NCBI RefSeq assembly: GCF_000717995.1
Contig: NZ_JODM01000028.1
Location: 19,673 to 83,672 of the forward strand
DNA: 64,000 nucleotides
Reading direction: 5' to 3'
Origin: Streptomyces violaceorubidus
Lineage (GTDB): Bacteria; Actinomycetota; Actinomycetes; Streptomycetales; Streptomycetaceae
Below, one piece after another: positions 32,519-40,672 of the stretch (the stretch's first letter is position 1; every line of letters begins with the position of its first letter). The position numbers and the translations under genes are program-made. The notes under the pieces are model-generated. The model saw only the letters and a list, made by a program, of their open reading frames with translations. It was not told the DNA's origin and did no database searches.

Positions 32519-33508
32519 ATGAGCAGCAGCGTCCCCTCCACCCCCGCCCCGGTCCGCCGCGTCCTCGACTGGCGGCTGCGCTTCGGACTCCTCTCCCTCG
32601 TCTGGGGTTTCAGCTTCCTCTTCATGAAGGTGGGCACCGAGAGCTTCGCCCCGTTCCAGGTCACGCTCGGCCGGCTGGCGTTCGGCACGGCGGTGGTCGC
32701 CGCGGCGATGGCGGTGAAGCGGGAACGGCTGCCGCGCGGGGCGTGGACGTGGGTTCACCTGGCGGTCGCCGGATTCCTCCTCAACGCGCTGCCGTTCTCG
32801 CTGTTCGCCTTCTCGGAGCTGACGATCCCGTCGTCGCTCGCCGGCATCTGCAACGCGACCTCGCCGCTGTGGGGCATGGCCCTGTCGCTGGTCGCCCTGT
32901 CCGAGGACCGGCCCACGCGCCGCCGGGTGGCCGGCCTCGGGATCGGATTCCTCGGCGTCCTGACGGTGCTCGGCGTCTGGCAGGGCTTCCACGGCCTCGA
33001 CGTCACGGGCACGGCGCTCGCCCTGCTGGCCTCGTTCAGCTACCCGGTCGGGTGGATCTACGTCCGCCGCACCCTGGCCGCGTCCCGCCACTCCCACCTC
33101 TCGCTGACCGGCGCCCAGCTGGGGCTGGCCACGCTGCAACTGGCCGTGGTGACACCGGTGTTCACGTCGGTGCCGTCCGGTTTCCCGCTGCTCCCCGTGC
33201 TGGCGGTCGCGGCCCTCGGTGTCCTCGGCACCGGGCTCGCCTTCCTGGTCCAGTACGACCTGGTCGCCGAGGTCGGCCCGACGACGGCCCAGATGGTCAC
33301 GTACTTCACCCCGGTCATCGCCACGGCCGCGGGCGTCGCGCTCCTCGGCGAGTCGCTGTCCTGGTCGACACCCCTCGGCGCGGCCGTCGTCCTCGCCGGC
33401 GCGGCACTGACCCAGTCCCGCCCCAGGGCCGGCCGGGGCGGTGGCGCACCAGCGGCCGCACCGTCGCCCCAGGCGTCGCCGGGGGTACGCCAGGGCTCAC
33501 GGGTCTGA
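32519..33508 (+). CDS. EamA/DMT-family exporter
   Basis: A 329-residue drug/metabolite transporter with ten hydrophobic segments forming two EamA repeats (first from about residue 20, second from about 165); segments such as LVWGFSFLFMKVGTESFAPF and NATSPLWGMALSLVALSEDR are typical. It probably exports an amino acid or other small metabolite, driven by the proton gradient. The start MSSSVPSTP was chosen because the 12 preceding in-frame codons overlap the operator region. The C-terminal tail is Pro/Gly-rich. It is regulated in all likelihood by the divergent LysR gene. Confidence 0.92.
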   Translation: MSSSVPSTPAPVRRVLDWRLRFGLLSLVWGFSFLFMKVGTESFAPFQVTLGRLAFGTAVVAAAMAVKRERLPRGAWTWVHLAVAGFLLNALPFSLFAFSELTIPSSLAGICNATSPLWGMALSLVALSEDRPTRRRVAGLGIGFLGVLTVLGVWQGFHGLDVTGTALALLASFSYPVGWIYVRRTLAASRHSHLSLTGAQLGLATLQLAVVTPVFTSVPSGFPLLPVLAVAALGVLGTGLAFLVQYDLVAEVGPTTAQMVTYFTPVIATAAGVALLGESLSWSTPLGAAVVLAGAALTQSRPRAGRGGGAPAAAPSPQASPGVRQGSRV

Positions 33509-33527
33509 GGTCCGAGGGGCGGGCCGC

Positions 33528-34865
33528 TCAGACGCGGCTCCGGTTCGCTCCCGCGCCCGGCCCCACCGCCGCCGCGACCGCCTCCGCCAGCGGCACGACG
33601 TCCTCCTCCCCCAGCGTCGAGACGGTGATCCTGATGCCGGGCGGCGCGCCCAGGCGGAAGCGGGCGCCGGGGGCCACGGCCCAGCCGGCGTGCAGGAGCC
33701 GGGCGACGGCGCCGGTCTCGTCCGGCACCGGGATCCACACGTTCATGCCGCTGCGGCCGTGTCCGGCGACCCCGTGCTCGGCCAGCGCGCCGAGGAGCGC
33801 GTCCCTGCGCCGCCCGTACACCCCGGCCACCGCGCGGGCGTCCACCGCATCCTCGGCCCACAGCCGGGCCACGGCCCGCTGGGTGATGCGGCTGACCCAG
33901 CCGGGGCCGAGCCGCTGCCGCCCCCGTACCCGGTCGAGCGTGACGGGGTCCCCGGTGAGCACGGCGAGCCGCAGGTCGGGGCCGCAGGCCTTGGCCGCCG
34001 AGCGGACGAGGGCCCAGCTGCGGGTTGTACCGGCGAGGGGGTGCAGCGGGAGGTCGACGATGCCGTGGCCGTGGTCGTCCTCGATGAGGAGGGTCCCGGG
34101 GTGCTCGCGCAGGACGGACCGCAGGGCACGCGCGCGGGCCGGCCCCACCGCGGCGCCCGTCGGGTTCTGCGCGCGGTCCGTGACCACCAGGGCGCGGGCG
34201 CCGGCCGCGAGGACCCGGCGCACGTCCTCGGGCAGCGGTCCCTGGTCGTCGACCCCGACGGGGACCGTGCGCAGGCCGAGCGCGGGCACCAGGTCCAGGA
34301 GGCTGCCCCAGCCGGGGTCCTCGACGGCGACGGCGTCACCGGGCTTGAGATGGGCGGCGAGGACCCGCTCCATCGCGTCCAGGGAGCCGGACGTCACCTC
34401 CACGGGCCCGTCCGGCACACCGTCGGCGTCCAGTGCGGCCCGGGCGACGCGGGCCAGCTCCGGGTCCACGGGCGCGTGCCCGTACAGCACCGGTTCGCGG
34501 TCGCCCTGTCCGGCCGCCGCGGCGAAGACCGGGCCGAGCGCGGGCAGCAGCGCCGGGTCGGGATTGCCGTCGGACACGTCGCGCACACCGGCGGGCACGT
34601 CGACGCGGATGAACTCGCGCCCGGTGGTGGCCGGCCGCGCGCGCACCCGGCTGCCCCGCCGCCCGGCCGTCTCGATGACCCCGCGCTCGCGCAGGGTGCG
34701 GTAGGCGGCGGCCACGGTGTTCGGATTCACCCCGAGCCGCTGCGCCAACTCCCGCATCGGCGGCAGGGGTTGACCCGGTGACAGCTCCCCCGAGCCCACC
34801 GCACGCTCGACGCTCGCGGAAATCTCCGCTGCGCCCCGCCCTGTGATCCGATACTCTCCTAGCAC
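33528..34865 (-). CDS. MocR-type GntR regulator with aminotransferase domain
   Basis: A 445-residue MocR/PdxR-family protein. Residues 5-75 are a GntR winged helix (PGQPLPPMRELAQRLGVNPN then VAAAYRTLRERGV); residues 100-435 are a fold type I aminotransferase-like domain. The PLP lysine is in VRSAAKACGPDLRL, and DRAQNPTG and IEDDHGHG match the Asn and Asp that hold the cofactor. It should sense PLP or an amine-PLP adduct. The GTG start has no ribosome binding site and overlaps the inverted repeat in the divergent promoter, so leaderless translation is likely. The adjacent divergent gene encodes a PPOX-fold flavoprotein, a common MocR partner. Confidence 0.92.
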   Translation of the reverse strand: MLGEYRITGRGAAEISASVERAVGSGELSPGQPLPPMRELAQRLGVNPNTVAAAYRTLRERGVIETAGRRGSRVRARPATTGREFIRVDVPAGVRDVSDGNPDPALLPALGPVFAAAAGQGDREPVLYGHAPVDPELARVARAALDADGVPDGPVEVTSGSLDAMERVLAAHLKPGDAVAVEDPGWGSLLDLVPALGLRTVPVGVDDQGPLPEDVRRVLAAGARALVVTDRAQNPTGAAVGPARARALRSVLREHPGTLLIEDDHGHGIVDLPLHPLAGTTRSWALVRSAAKACGPDLRLAVLTGDPVTLDRVRGRQRLGPGWVSRITQRAVARLWAEDAVDARAVAGVYGRRRDALLGALAEHGVAGHGRSGMNVWIPVPDETGAVARLLHAGWAVAPGARFRLGAPPGIRITVSTLGEEDVVPLAEAVAAAVGPGAGANRSRV

Positions 34866-34888
34866 AAAGGCAATTGTGCACTAGTGCA
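34862..34888. promoter_or_regulatory. Overlapping palindromes in MocR/PPOX promoter
   Basis: GCACAA-N6-TTGTGC (34862-34879) overlaps the perfect 12-bp palindrome TGCACTAGTGCA (34877-34888). Together they fill the 35-base gap between divergent genes, and the first arm contains the GTG start codon of the MocR gene. This is the obvious binding site for MocR and would control both genes. Confidence 0.65.
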
Positions 34889-34900
34889 TTGGAGACCGCC

Positions 34901-35587
34901 ATGCAGGGGACCACGGGGACACCGCCGCAGCCCACGGACACCTATCCGCCCACCGACCGCACCGTCCCCACCCGCTCCCCCGACCGGGCCGCGTACGACA
35001 AGGAACTGGTGCACTCGATACTCGACGAGGGCTACGTCTGCCACCTCGGCTTCGTCCGCGACGGCGCCCCCGTGGTCCTGCCGACGCTGTACGGCCGGGT
35101 GGGCGAGCGGCTCTACGTGCACGGCTCGACGGGCTCGCGCCCCCTGCGGATGACGGGCGCGGCCGACCCGGGGCTGCCGGTCTGCCTGACGGTGACGCAC
35201 GTGGACGCGCTGGTGCTGGCCCGCTCGGCCTTCCACCACTCGATCAACTACCGGTCGGTGGTGGTGCACGGCACGGCGTACGAGGTGACGGACCCCGAGG
35301 AGCGGCGCACGGCCCTGGACGCGCTGGTCGACCACGTCGTCCCGGGCCGTTCCCGCGATGCGCGGCCGGCCGACAAGAAGGAGCTGGCCGCCACCGCCGT
35401 GATCCGGCTCGACCTGGACGAGGTCTCCGCCAAGCTCCGCACCGGCGGGGTGAGCGACGAACCGGAGGACCTCGGCCTCCCGCACTGGGCCGGTCTCGTC
35501 CCGTTGCGCAAGGGGTACGAGGCTCCGGTCGCCGATCCGGCGCTGGCGCCCGGCATCGCGCTGCCCGACTACCTGTCGGCCGGGTGA
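34901..35587 (+). CDS. PPOX-fold FMN-binding protein (NimA-like)
   Basis: A 228-residue split-barrel flavoprotein of the pyridoxamine 5'-phosphate oxidase superfamily, closest in layout to NimA/FMN-binding group: DEGYVCHLGFVRDGAPVVLP near residue 45, GERLYVHGSTGSRPLRM near 70, and HHSINYRSVVVHGTAYEVTD near 115 with the His and Tyr often found at the flavin. Activity on nitro compounds or vitamin B6 forms is possible but unproven. GGAG lies 6 bases before the ATG. Divergent control by the MocR regulator suggests an amine or B6-linked substrate. Confidence 0.88.
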   Translation: MQGTTGTPPQPTDTYPPTDRTVPTRSPDRAAYDKELVHSILDEGYVCHLGFVRDGAPVVLPTLYGRVGERLYVHGSTGSRPLRMTGAADPGLPVCLTVTHVDALVLARSAFHHSINYRSVVVHGTAYEVTDPEERRTALDALVDHVVPGRSRDARPADKKELAATAVIRLDLDEVSAKLRTGGVSDEPEDLGLPHWAGLVPLRKGYEAPVADPALAPGIALPDYLSAG

Positions 35588-35610
35588 CACCGTCCCGCGC
35601 GTCAGGCCCC

Positions 35611-35641
35611 GGCCCTCGGACCCGGGTCCCGCGGGAGGGCC
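35611..35641. terminator. Nested hairpin, bidirectional terminator
   Basis: Arms GGCCCTC and GAGGGCC enclose an inner palindrome GGACCCGGGTCC. It lies between the convergent PPOX and EamA genes. Confidence 0.65.
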
Positions 35642-35647
35642 CCGCCG

Positions 35648-36598
35648 TCACGCCGGCGCAGGTCGAGTCCGTGCCTCCCGCGCGGCCCGCGTCTCCGCCA
35701 CCGCGAGCCCCGCGACCGAGCCGAGCATCAGCAGGGTGCCGGCCAGGGTCGCCGCCGTGAGGTGCTCGCCGAGCAGCAGGACGGCGAGCGCCGCGGCGCT
35801 GACCGGCTCCAGGAGCATGATCACGGAGACGGTGGCGGACCGGACGACGGCCGCTCCGGCGAAGTAGAGCCCGTAGGCGAGGGCGGTCGGGACGGCGGCG
35901 ACGTAGGCGAGGAGCCACAGGAGCCGGACCGGTTCGGTGCTGTGCGGCACCAGGCCCTCGACCAGGGCGAGCGGCAGCAGGCACAGACTCGTCACGGCGA
36001 ACGCCCCCACGGACGTGCCGGCCGCGTCCGTCCGGCCGTCCCGGCCCCACCAGCGGGTGAGCAGGGTCATCACCGAGTACCCGGCGGCGGACAGCAGCGC
36101 GAGGAGCACACCCGACAGGCGGACGGTCGTCCCCCCGCCGCCGAGGACGAGCACCACGAGCCCGGCGAGCGCGCCCACGACCGCCGCGGCGCCGCCCGCC
36201 CCGAGGTGTTCGTCGAGGGCGAGGCGCGCGCCGAGGGCGATCAGCACGGGCCCCGCGCCGAGGGTGACGACCGTGGCCACGGCGAGCCCGGTGGACTGCA
36301 CGGCGGCGAAGTAGGCGGTCTGGAAGACCGCGAGCCCGATGCCGGTGACAAGGGCGCGCAGCGCCTTGCGGGCGAAGGGTTCACGGACGGCCGGGCGCCC
36401 CCGCGGACGCAGCGGGCGGGCGGCGAGCAGCAGGACGAGCCCCACCGCGCAGCGCCAGAACGACAGGGCGACGGGACCCATGTCGCTGGCGCGGTAGACC
36501 AGTGAGGCGGCGGCACCGGCGGTGCCCCAGGCGACACCGGCGACGATCAGATAGAGGAGGCCACGCCCGACGGGCAGGCCGGAGACGGCGTTCGACAC
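35648..36598 (-). CDS. EamA/DMT-family exporter, second of a pair
   Basis: A 316-residue ten-helix DMT transporter with two EamA repeats ([20 protein letters not shown] at the start; [20 protein letters not shown]; second repeat from about residue 160; final [20 protein letters not shown]). It probably exports a small metabolite. The GTG start is preceded by GGAGAG, and that ribosome binding site sits at the edge of a long-range stem in a 135-base leader, suggesting RNA-level control. It lies downstream of another EamA gene and a possible 13-residue leader peptide on the same strand, so the two exporters are probably one transcription unit with separate control of the second. Confidence 0.92.
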   Translation of the reverse strand: MSNAVSGLPVGRGLLYLIVAGVAWGTAGAAASLVYRASDMGPVALSFWRCAVGLVLLLAARPLRPRGRPAVREPFARKALRALVTGIGLAVFQTAYFAAVQSTGLAVATVVTLGAGPVLIALGARLALDEHLGAGGAAAVVGALAGLVVLVLGGGGTTVRLSGVLLALLSAAGYSVMTLLTRWWGRDGRTDAAGTSVGAFAVTSLCLLPLALVEGLVPHSTEPVRLLWLLAYVAAVPTALAYGLYFAGAAVVRSATVSVIMLLEPVSAAALAVLLLGEHLTAATLAGTLLMLGSVAGLAVAETRAAREARTRPAPA

Positions 36599-36733
36599 GT
36601 TTTCTCTCCGCAGACGCGCACGAGGCGCAGAAGTTCGGGGCGGCCCGGAGCGACCGGGGCGCGGGGACCTTCGTCTGCGGGCAGCACCGTCCGGCCCGGC
36701 GACAGCGCGCCGGGCTCGTCACAGGGGCCCGCC
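36599..36733 (-). promoter_or_regulatory. Structured leader RNA before the second EamA gene
   Basis: The minus-strand leader contains a strong local hairpin (arms GCCCGGCG at 36694-36701 and CGCCGGGC at 36708-36715 with a 6-base loop) and a 9-bp perfect long-range pairing between CCGCAGACG (RNA from 36680-36672) and CGTCTGCGG (36616-36608). The second arm runs directly into the GGAGAG ribosome binding site of the EamA gene, so pairing would hide it. Together with the upstream tiny frame this looks like a translational attenuator or a metabolite-sensing RNA. I do not recognise a known riboswitch class. Confidence 0.5.
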
Positions 36734-36775
36734 TCAGGCGGCCGGAGGCGGGAGGACGAGTGCGTCGGCATGCAT
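36734..36775 (-). CDS. Possible 13-residue leader peptide with PPP stall motif
   Basis: A tiny frame encodes MHADALVLPPPAA and stops just before the structured leader of the second EamA gene. It has an AGGGGGCGG ribosome binding site 3 bases upstream of the ATG and begins 10 bases after the stop of the first EamA gene. Three consecutive Pro codons are a classic ribosome-slowing, EF-P-dependent motif, so ribosome position could switch the downstream RNA fold. Existence of the peptide is inferred from the ribosome binding site and position only. Confidence 0.45.
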   Translation of the reverse strand: MHADALVLPPPAA

Positions 36776-36785
36776 GATCCGCCCC

Positions 36786-37790
36786 CTAGGTCGCCGTGCC
36801 CCGGCTCGCCAACTCCCTTTCGGGCCCCCCACCGGCCACCGGGTCCGCGGAGCCCTTCGCGGGGGTCGAGGACTGGGCGATCAGGGCGCCGGCCAGCACC
36901 ACGACGCCGCCGACGATCTGCGGGGCGGAGAGGTGCTCGCCGAGCAGCACCCAGGCCAGGACGGTCGCGATGACCGCTTCGAGACAGGCCACGACTCCGG
37001 CGACCTGCGGCGACAGCCGGCGCACGGCCACGATGCCGGTGACGTAGGCGAGCACGGTGGCGATGAGCACGATCCAGGCCAGCAGCAGGGCGGCGGCGAC
37101 GGGTGTGCCGTCCATGCGGGCGGTGCCGGTGAGGACGGACCAGTCCATCGACCAGGGGCGGGCCACGACGGTGAGCACGGCGGCACCCACGAGCAGGCCG
37201 TAGGCGATGACGCCGAGCGGGTCGGGCGCCTTCTCCCCGGCGTCGCTGCCCTGGTCGGACAGGACGAAGTAGCCGACCTGGCAGCAGGCGGCGCCGAGCG
37301 CGAGCAGCAGTCCGAGGGCGTCGAAGCCCAGTCCCGACCAGACCTCGACCACACAGGCGAGACCGCCGACCGCCAGGACCACCCCGAGCGCGGCGGCGCG
37401 CGTGACCGGCCGCCGCTGTACGAACCGCACCCAGCCGAGGACCAGGGCGGGCGCCAGGTACTCGACGAGCAGCGCGACGCCCACCGGGATGCGGGAGATG
37501 GCGGCGAAGTAGCAGGCCTGCACACCGGCCACGGCGAGCAGGCCGTACCCGGCGACCAGCGCGGGACGGCGGCGCGGCAGCGTGCGGTGGCGCACGGCGA
37601 GCGGCAGCATCACCAGGGCCGCTCCGGCCACCCGCAGCCACACCACGTGGAGCGGATCGAGTCCGGCCTCGATCAGTGGTTTGGCCGCGACCCCGGAACC
37701 TCCGAAGGCGACCGCGGAGGCCAGTGCCAGTCCGAGCCCGGTGCCCTTGCCGCGGTTGCCGCGGGCGCTGTCAGTCGTATGCACCGGCAC
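36786..37790 (-). CDS. EamA/DMT-family exporter, first of a pair
   Basis: A 334-residue DMT transporter with ten hydrophobic segments; LALASAVAFGGSGVAAKPLI, RIPVGVALLVEYLAPALVLG and the second-repeat end VACLEAVIATVLAWVLLGEH are EamA-typical and resemble RhtA-type amino acid exporters. The C-terminal tail (GPERELASRGTAT) is hydrophilic. Its 5' region carries an interrupted inverted repeat (GACAGG ... CCTGTC around 37797-37835) that may bind a regulator. It is followed by the leader peptide and the second EamA gene, so tandem duplication and divergence of an exporter is likely. Confidence 0.92.
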   Translation of the reverse strand: MPVHTTDSARGNRGKGTGLGLALASAVAFGGSGVAAKPLIEAGLDPLHVVWLRVAGAALVMLPLAVRHRTLPRRRPALVAGYGLLAVAGVQACYFAAISRIPVGVALLVEYLAPALVLGWVRFVQRRPVTRAAALGVVLAVGGLACVVEVWSGLGFDALGLLLALGAACCQVGYFVLSDQGSDAGEKAPDPLGVIAYGLLVGAAVLTVVARPWSMDWSVLTGTARMDGTPVAAALLLAWIVLIATVLAYVTGIVAVRRLSPQVAGVVACLEAVIATVLAWVLLGEHLSAPQIVGGVVVLAGALIAQSSTPAKGSADPVAGGGPERELASRGTAT

Positions 37791-37898
37791 ATGATGACAG
37801 GGGTCGACATGAGCGTCACCCCCAATGACACCTGTCTCAGCGACTGGACGGCCGAGTGGCGCCCGGGGGCGGGTGCGGCGGGTGCGGCGGGAACGTGC

Positions 37899-38474
37899 TC
37901 AGGATGTCGGCTCGACATGACTCTCCACGCGGGCGAGCACGGCGGGCGGTTCGACGGCGGCGCGGGCCAGCACCTCGACGGCCCGCGTGCGCGGGTCCGC
38001 GACCAGGGCGGCGAGCAGGTCCACGCCAGCGGCCCGCGCGGCCCCGCGCCGGGCGGCGCGGGCGCAGGCGTCCTCCAGGGCCGCCGCGGCCGGGGCGGAG
38101 AACCCGGCGGTGCCGGTGACGACCGGCACGGCGCCGGAGTCCTCGACGGAGCTCTGCCAGCGCAGGCCGTATCCGATGCTGCGCTGCACGAGGTAGCCGA
38201 GGACGCGGACGATCCGCGGCCCGTCCCCGAGCAGCTCACGGGCTTCCGCGTCGCACTCCAGCAGCGAGTGCAGCAGGTGGGCGGTGTCGATCTGCCGGTC
38301 CCCGTCCCGCACCGCGCGGCGGCGGGCACCGGAGACCGCCGAGGCCAGTTCCGCGCTGAACCTGTCCTCGAGGTCAATGCCGTCCGGCCACCGGCCGCCT
38401 TGCTCGCCGGCCGACTGCCGGGGGATACGGGGTTGCACATCGCCCAGCTCATCAGTCCCGCCGGGCCCGGTCAT
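37899..38474 (-). CDS. Clp N-terminal (ClpN) domain protein
   Basis: A 191-residue protein with two ClpA/ClpB/ClpC-type N-terminal repeats: DRFSAELASAVSGARRRAVR followed by QIDTAHLLHSLLECDAEARE (about residues 40-75), and AGFSAPAAAALEDACARAAR followed by AAGVDLLAALVADPRTRAVE (about 125-170). It has no AAA+ ATPase module. Stand-alone ClpN proteins may act as adaptors or decoys for ClpC-type unfoldases; ClpS-like function is an inference. The ATG start was taken at MTGPGGTDE; no strong ribosome binding site decides it. Confidence 0.85.
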   Translation of the reverse strand: MTGPGGTDELGDVQPRIPRQSAGEQGGRWPDGIDLEDRFSAELASAVSGARRRAVRDGDRQIDTAHLLHSLLECDAEARELLGDGPRIVRVLGYLVQRSIGYGLRWQSSVEDSGAVPVVTGTAGFSAPAAAALEDACARAARRGAARAAGVDLLAALVADPRTRAVEVLARAAVEPPAVLARVESHVEPTS

Positions 38475-38637
38475 CCCCGACGGGAAGCATTTCGCCGTCC
38501 CACACAGAGTGGACCCGCCGGGACGGAATCTCCTCCTTGGGGATGAGATCAGGCCGTTCCGGCCTGCCGGGCGCGCGCCGCCTTGCCTCGCGCCCCCTGG
38601 GGCAACCGAATGGCTTGCTCGCGGGTCGAACAGGGGC

Positions 38638-38826
38638 ATGAGGAGCAGGTGCTGGCTCGTGGCACTGCCCGCCGTCGACGGCAGGCAGTACGTGTACCGG
38701 GTGGACGCCCCCGCGGAGGCGCTGCTCGCCGACCTGTTCTGGGATGCCTGGCACTGCCACGACGAGAGCGCCTTCCCGCGCGCGTGGGACGTCTTCGACG
38801 CGGCGGTGATACGACGGGTCGACTGA
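38638..38826 (+). CDS. Small hypothetical protein
   Basis: A 62-residue frame starting MRSRCWLVALPAVDGRQYVY and containing LFWDAWHCHDESAFPRAWDV, ending IRRVD. Composition (Trp, His, Cys, aromatic residues) is unlike a chance GC-rich frame and supports a real gene. AGGGG lies 2-3 bases before the ATG, close for a ribosome binding site. There is no signal or membrane segment. Cys and His could bind a metal but the spacing fits no motif I know. It ends before a strong terminator shared with the convergent PadR gene. Confidence 0.55.
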   Translation: MRSRCWLVALPAVDGRQYVYRVDAPAEALLADLFWDAWHCHDESAFPRAWDVFDAAVIRRVD

Positions 38827-38888
38827 CCGCCCCCCACGGACACTGCACCCGCGCACGAAGGACCCGAAGGACGCGAAGGACAGGAAGG

Positions 38889-38921
38889 AGGGGCCTCGCG
38901 GATCTCCTCCGCGGGGCCCCT
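38889..38921. terminator. Bidirectional terminator hairpin
   Basis: Fourteen-base arms AGGGGCCTCGCGGA and TCCGCGGGGCCCCT pair with one mismatch around a 5-base loop, between the convergent small-protein and PadR genes. Confidence 0.75.
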
Positions 38922-38936
38922 GCGTCCCGGTGGGTG

Positions 38937-39596
38937 TCAGTCCTCGTCGGCGAGGATCAGGTACAGCTTCTTGCGGGCGTCACCGATGACGGCGAGCGCC
39001 TTCTCCCGCTGCTCCTTGCTGCCGGTCTTCCAGACCTGGCCGAAGGCCTCCATCAGTCCGAATCCGGCCTGCCGGATGTCGTTGAGCGCCTCCCAGTCGA
39101 CACCTCGCGAGGCCTCCTCCCAGGGTGCCTCCGGGCCTTCCTCGGCCGCGGTGCGGCCCGCCTGGGTGAGCGCGAAGAGCTTCTTGCCGCCCTCACTCTC
39201 GCTGGCGATCAGCCCCTCGTCCTCCAGCAGCTGGAGGGTGGGGTACACCGAACCGGGGCTGGGCTTCCACGCCCCGCCGCTGCGCTCGGCGATCTCCTGG
39301 ATCATCTCGTAGCCGTGCATCGGCCGGTCCTTCAGGAGGGCCAGGATCGAGGCCCGTACGTCACCGCGCCGGGCCCTCCCCCTGGGTCCGCCGCGCCCTC
39401 GGCCGCCCCAGGGGCCCCCGTGTCCGAAGCCCGGCCCGAAGGGCCCGCCGGGGCCGCCGGGGCCACCCGGCCCGAAGGGGCCGAAGGCCGCACGCCGGCC
39501 GTCGAAGCCGCCTCGGCCGAAGGGTCCGAAGGGGCCTCCTTCTCCCTGTCCGGGGCCGTGTCCACCGTGTCCACGCTCGTATCCGTGGTTGCGCAT
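38937..39596 (-). CDS. PadR-family regulator with Gly-rich N-terminal extension
   Basis: A 219-residue PadR regulator. Residues 1-75 are almost pure Gly/Pro/Phe/Arg (FGPFGPGGPGGPGGPFGPGF), followed by the PadR winged helix: RASILALLKDRPMHGYEMIQ, PSPGSVYPTLQLLEDEGLIA and KKLFALTQAGRTAAE, then a C-terminal helix for dimerisation (about 155-219). PadR proteins usually repress a nearby transporter or stress gene; no obvious partner is adjacent, so autoregulation through the CGATATATCG palindrome upstream is likely. The ATG at MRNHGYERG was chosen for its GGAG 8 bases upstream; a GTG and an ATG lie just before it. Confidence 0.9.
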   Translation of the reverse strand: MRNHGYERGHGGHGPGQGEGGPFGPFGRGGFDGRRAAFGPFGPGGPGGPGGPFGPGFGHGGPWGGRGRGGPRGRARRGDVRASILALLKDRPMHGYEMIQEIAERSGGAWKPSPGSVYPTLQLLEDEGLIASESEGGKKLFALTQAGRTAAEEGPEAPWEEASRGVDWEALNDIRQAGFGLMEAFGQVWKTGSKEQREKALAVIGDARKKLYLILADED

Positions 39597-39639
39597 CGCC
39601 ATCACTCCATTCAGTCGTTGATCAGTCGCGATAACTCAA

Positions 39640-39649
39640 CGATATATCG
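39640..39649. promoter_or_regulatory. Candidate PadR autoregulatory operator
   Basis: CGATATATCG is a perfect 10-bp AT-centred palindrome 43 bases upstream of the PadR start, in an otherwise GC-rich region; a partial copy (GCGATAACTC) lies next to it. PadR-like repressors commonly bind such GATATATC sites over their own promoter. Confidence 0.55.
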
Positions 39650-39819
39650 GAAGCATTCGCATGGCAAGCGGCAAGCCCTTGGAAACTCTGGGCACGCCCC
39701 TGGGAAGCCCCCCGGGAGCCCTACGGCGGCGCAGGAGGCCGACTGAGCCCGCGGGAAGCGGTCCAGCACTCCGGAATTGGCCTTGGTGGGCGGCCCCGGG
39801 CAGGCTCTAGCGTCGGGGC

Positions 39820-40628
39820 ATGCGCATCCGAATCGTCGACGCCTTCACCGACCGGCCCTTCGCCGGCAACCCCGCCGGGGTCCTGCTCCTCGACGCCTTC
39901 CCGGACGACGACCGGCTCCAGCGGATCGCCCTGGAGGTCAACCACTCCGAGACCGCGTTCGCCCACCGCCTGCCCCGGGCGGCGAGGCCGACTGGGCGCT
40001 GCGCTGGTTCACGCCGGCCGCCGAGGTCGCGATGTGCGGCCACGCCACGCTCGCCACCGCCCACGTCCTGCACACCACGGGCGCCCACCGGGGAGCGGTG
40101 CGGTTCGCCACCCGCAGCGGCGTCCTGGTGGCGACGCCCCACGAGGACGGCTCGATCACCCTGGACTTCCCCACCGCGCCGCTCACCCCGGTCGAGACCC
40201 CGGCGGGCGTCGCCGCGGCCCTGGGCACCGAGCCCCGTACCGTCCTGGACACCGGGCCGAACGTCGGGGACCTGCTGGTCGAGGTCGCCGACGAGGAGAC
40301 CGTCCGCGGCCTGACGCCGGACCTCGAGGCACTGAGCGCCCACTCCGAGCGCGGCGTCATCGCCACCGCCCGCGCCGAGGACCCGGCCGGCGGCTACGAC
40401 TACGTCTCCCGCTGCTTCTTCCCCAACGTCGGCATCGACGAGGACCCGGTCACCGGCAGCGCCCACACGGCCCTCGCGCCCTTCTGGTCCGAGCGCCTGG
40501 GCCGCCCCGACCTCACCGGCCTCCAGGCATCGTCACGCCCCGGCCGGGTGCGCACCCGGCTGCGCGGCGGGCGCACGCTGCTGAGCGGGCACGCGGTCAC
40601 GGTGATCGACGGCGAGCTGCTGGCCTGA
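39820..40628 (+). pseudogene. PhzF-family isomerase with a frameshift
   Basis: A PhzF-like epimerase/isomerase gene split over two frames. Codons 1-52 (MRIRIVDAFTDRPFAGNPAG ... NHSETAFAHRLP, including the catalytic-type Glu) are in one frame, and the rest (GGEADWALRWFTPAAEVAMC, GHATLATAH, DEDPVTGSAHTALAPFW, ending IDGELLA) is in another. The switch falls in the C run at 39973-39976; one extra C would restore LPPGGEADW, as expected for the family. Either the gene is recently inactivated or this is a homopolymer sequencing error. Otherwise all family motifs are present. Substrate unknown; genuine PhzF acts in phenazine synthesis but most homologues do not. Confidence 0.88.
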
Positions 40629-40672
40629 GCGCGGTCAGGCGCGGGGCGGGGACCCCTACGCGGCGGGGACCC

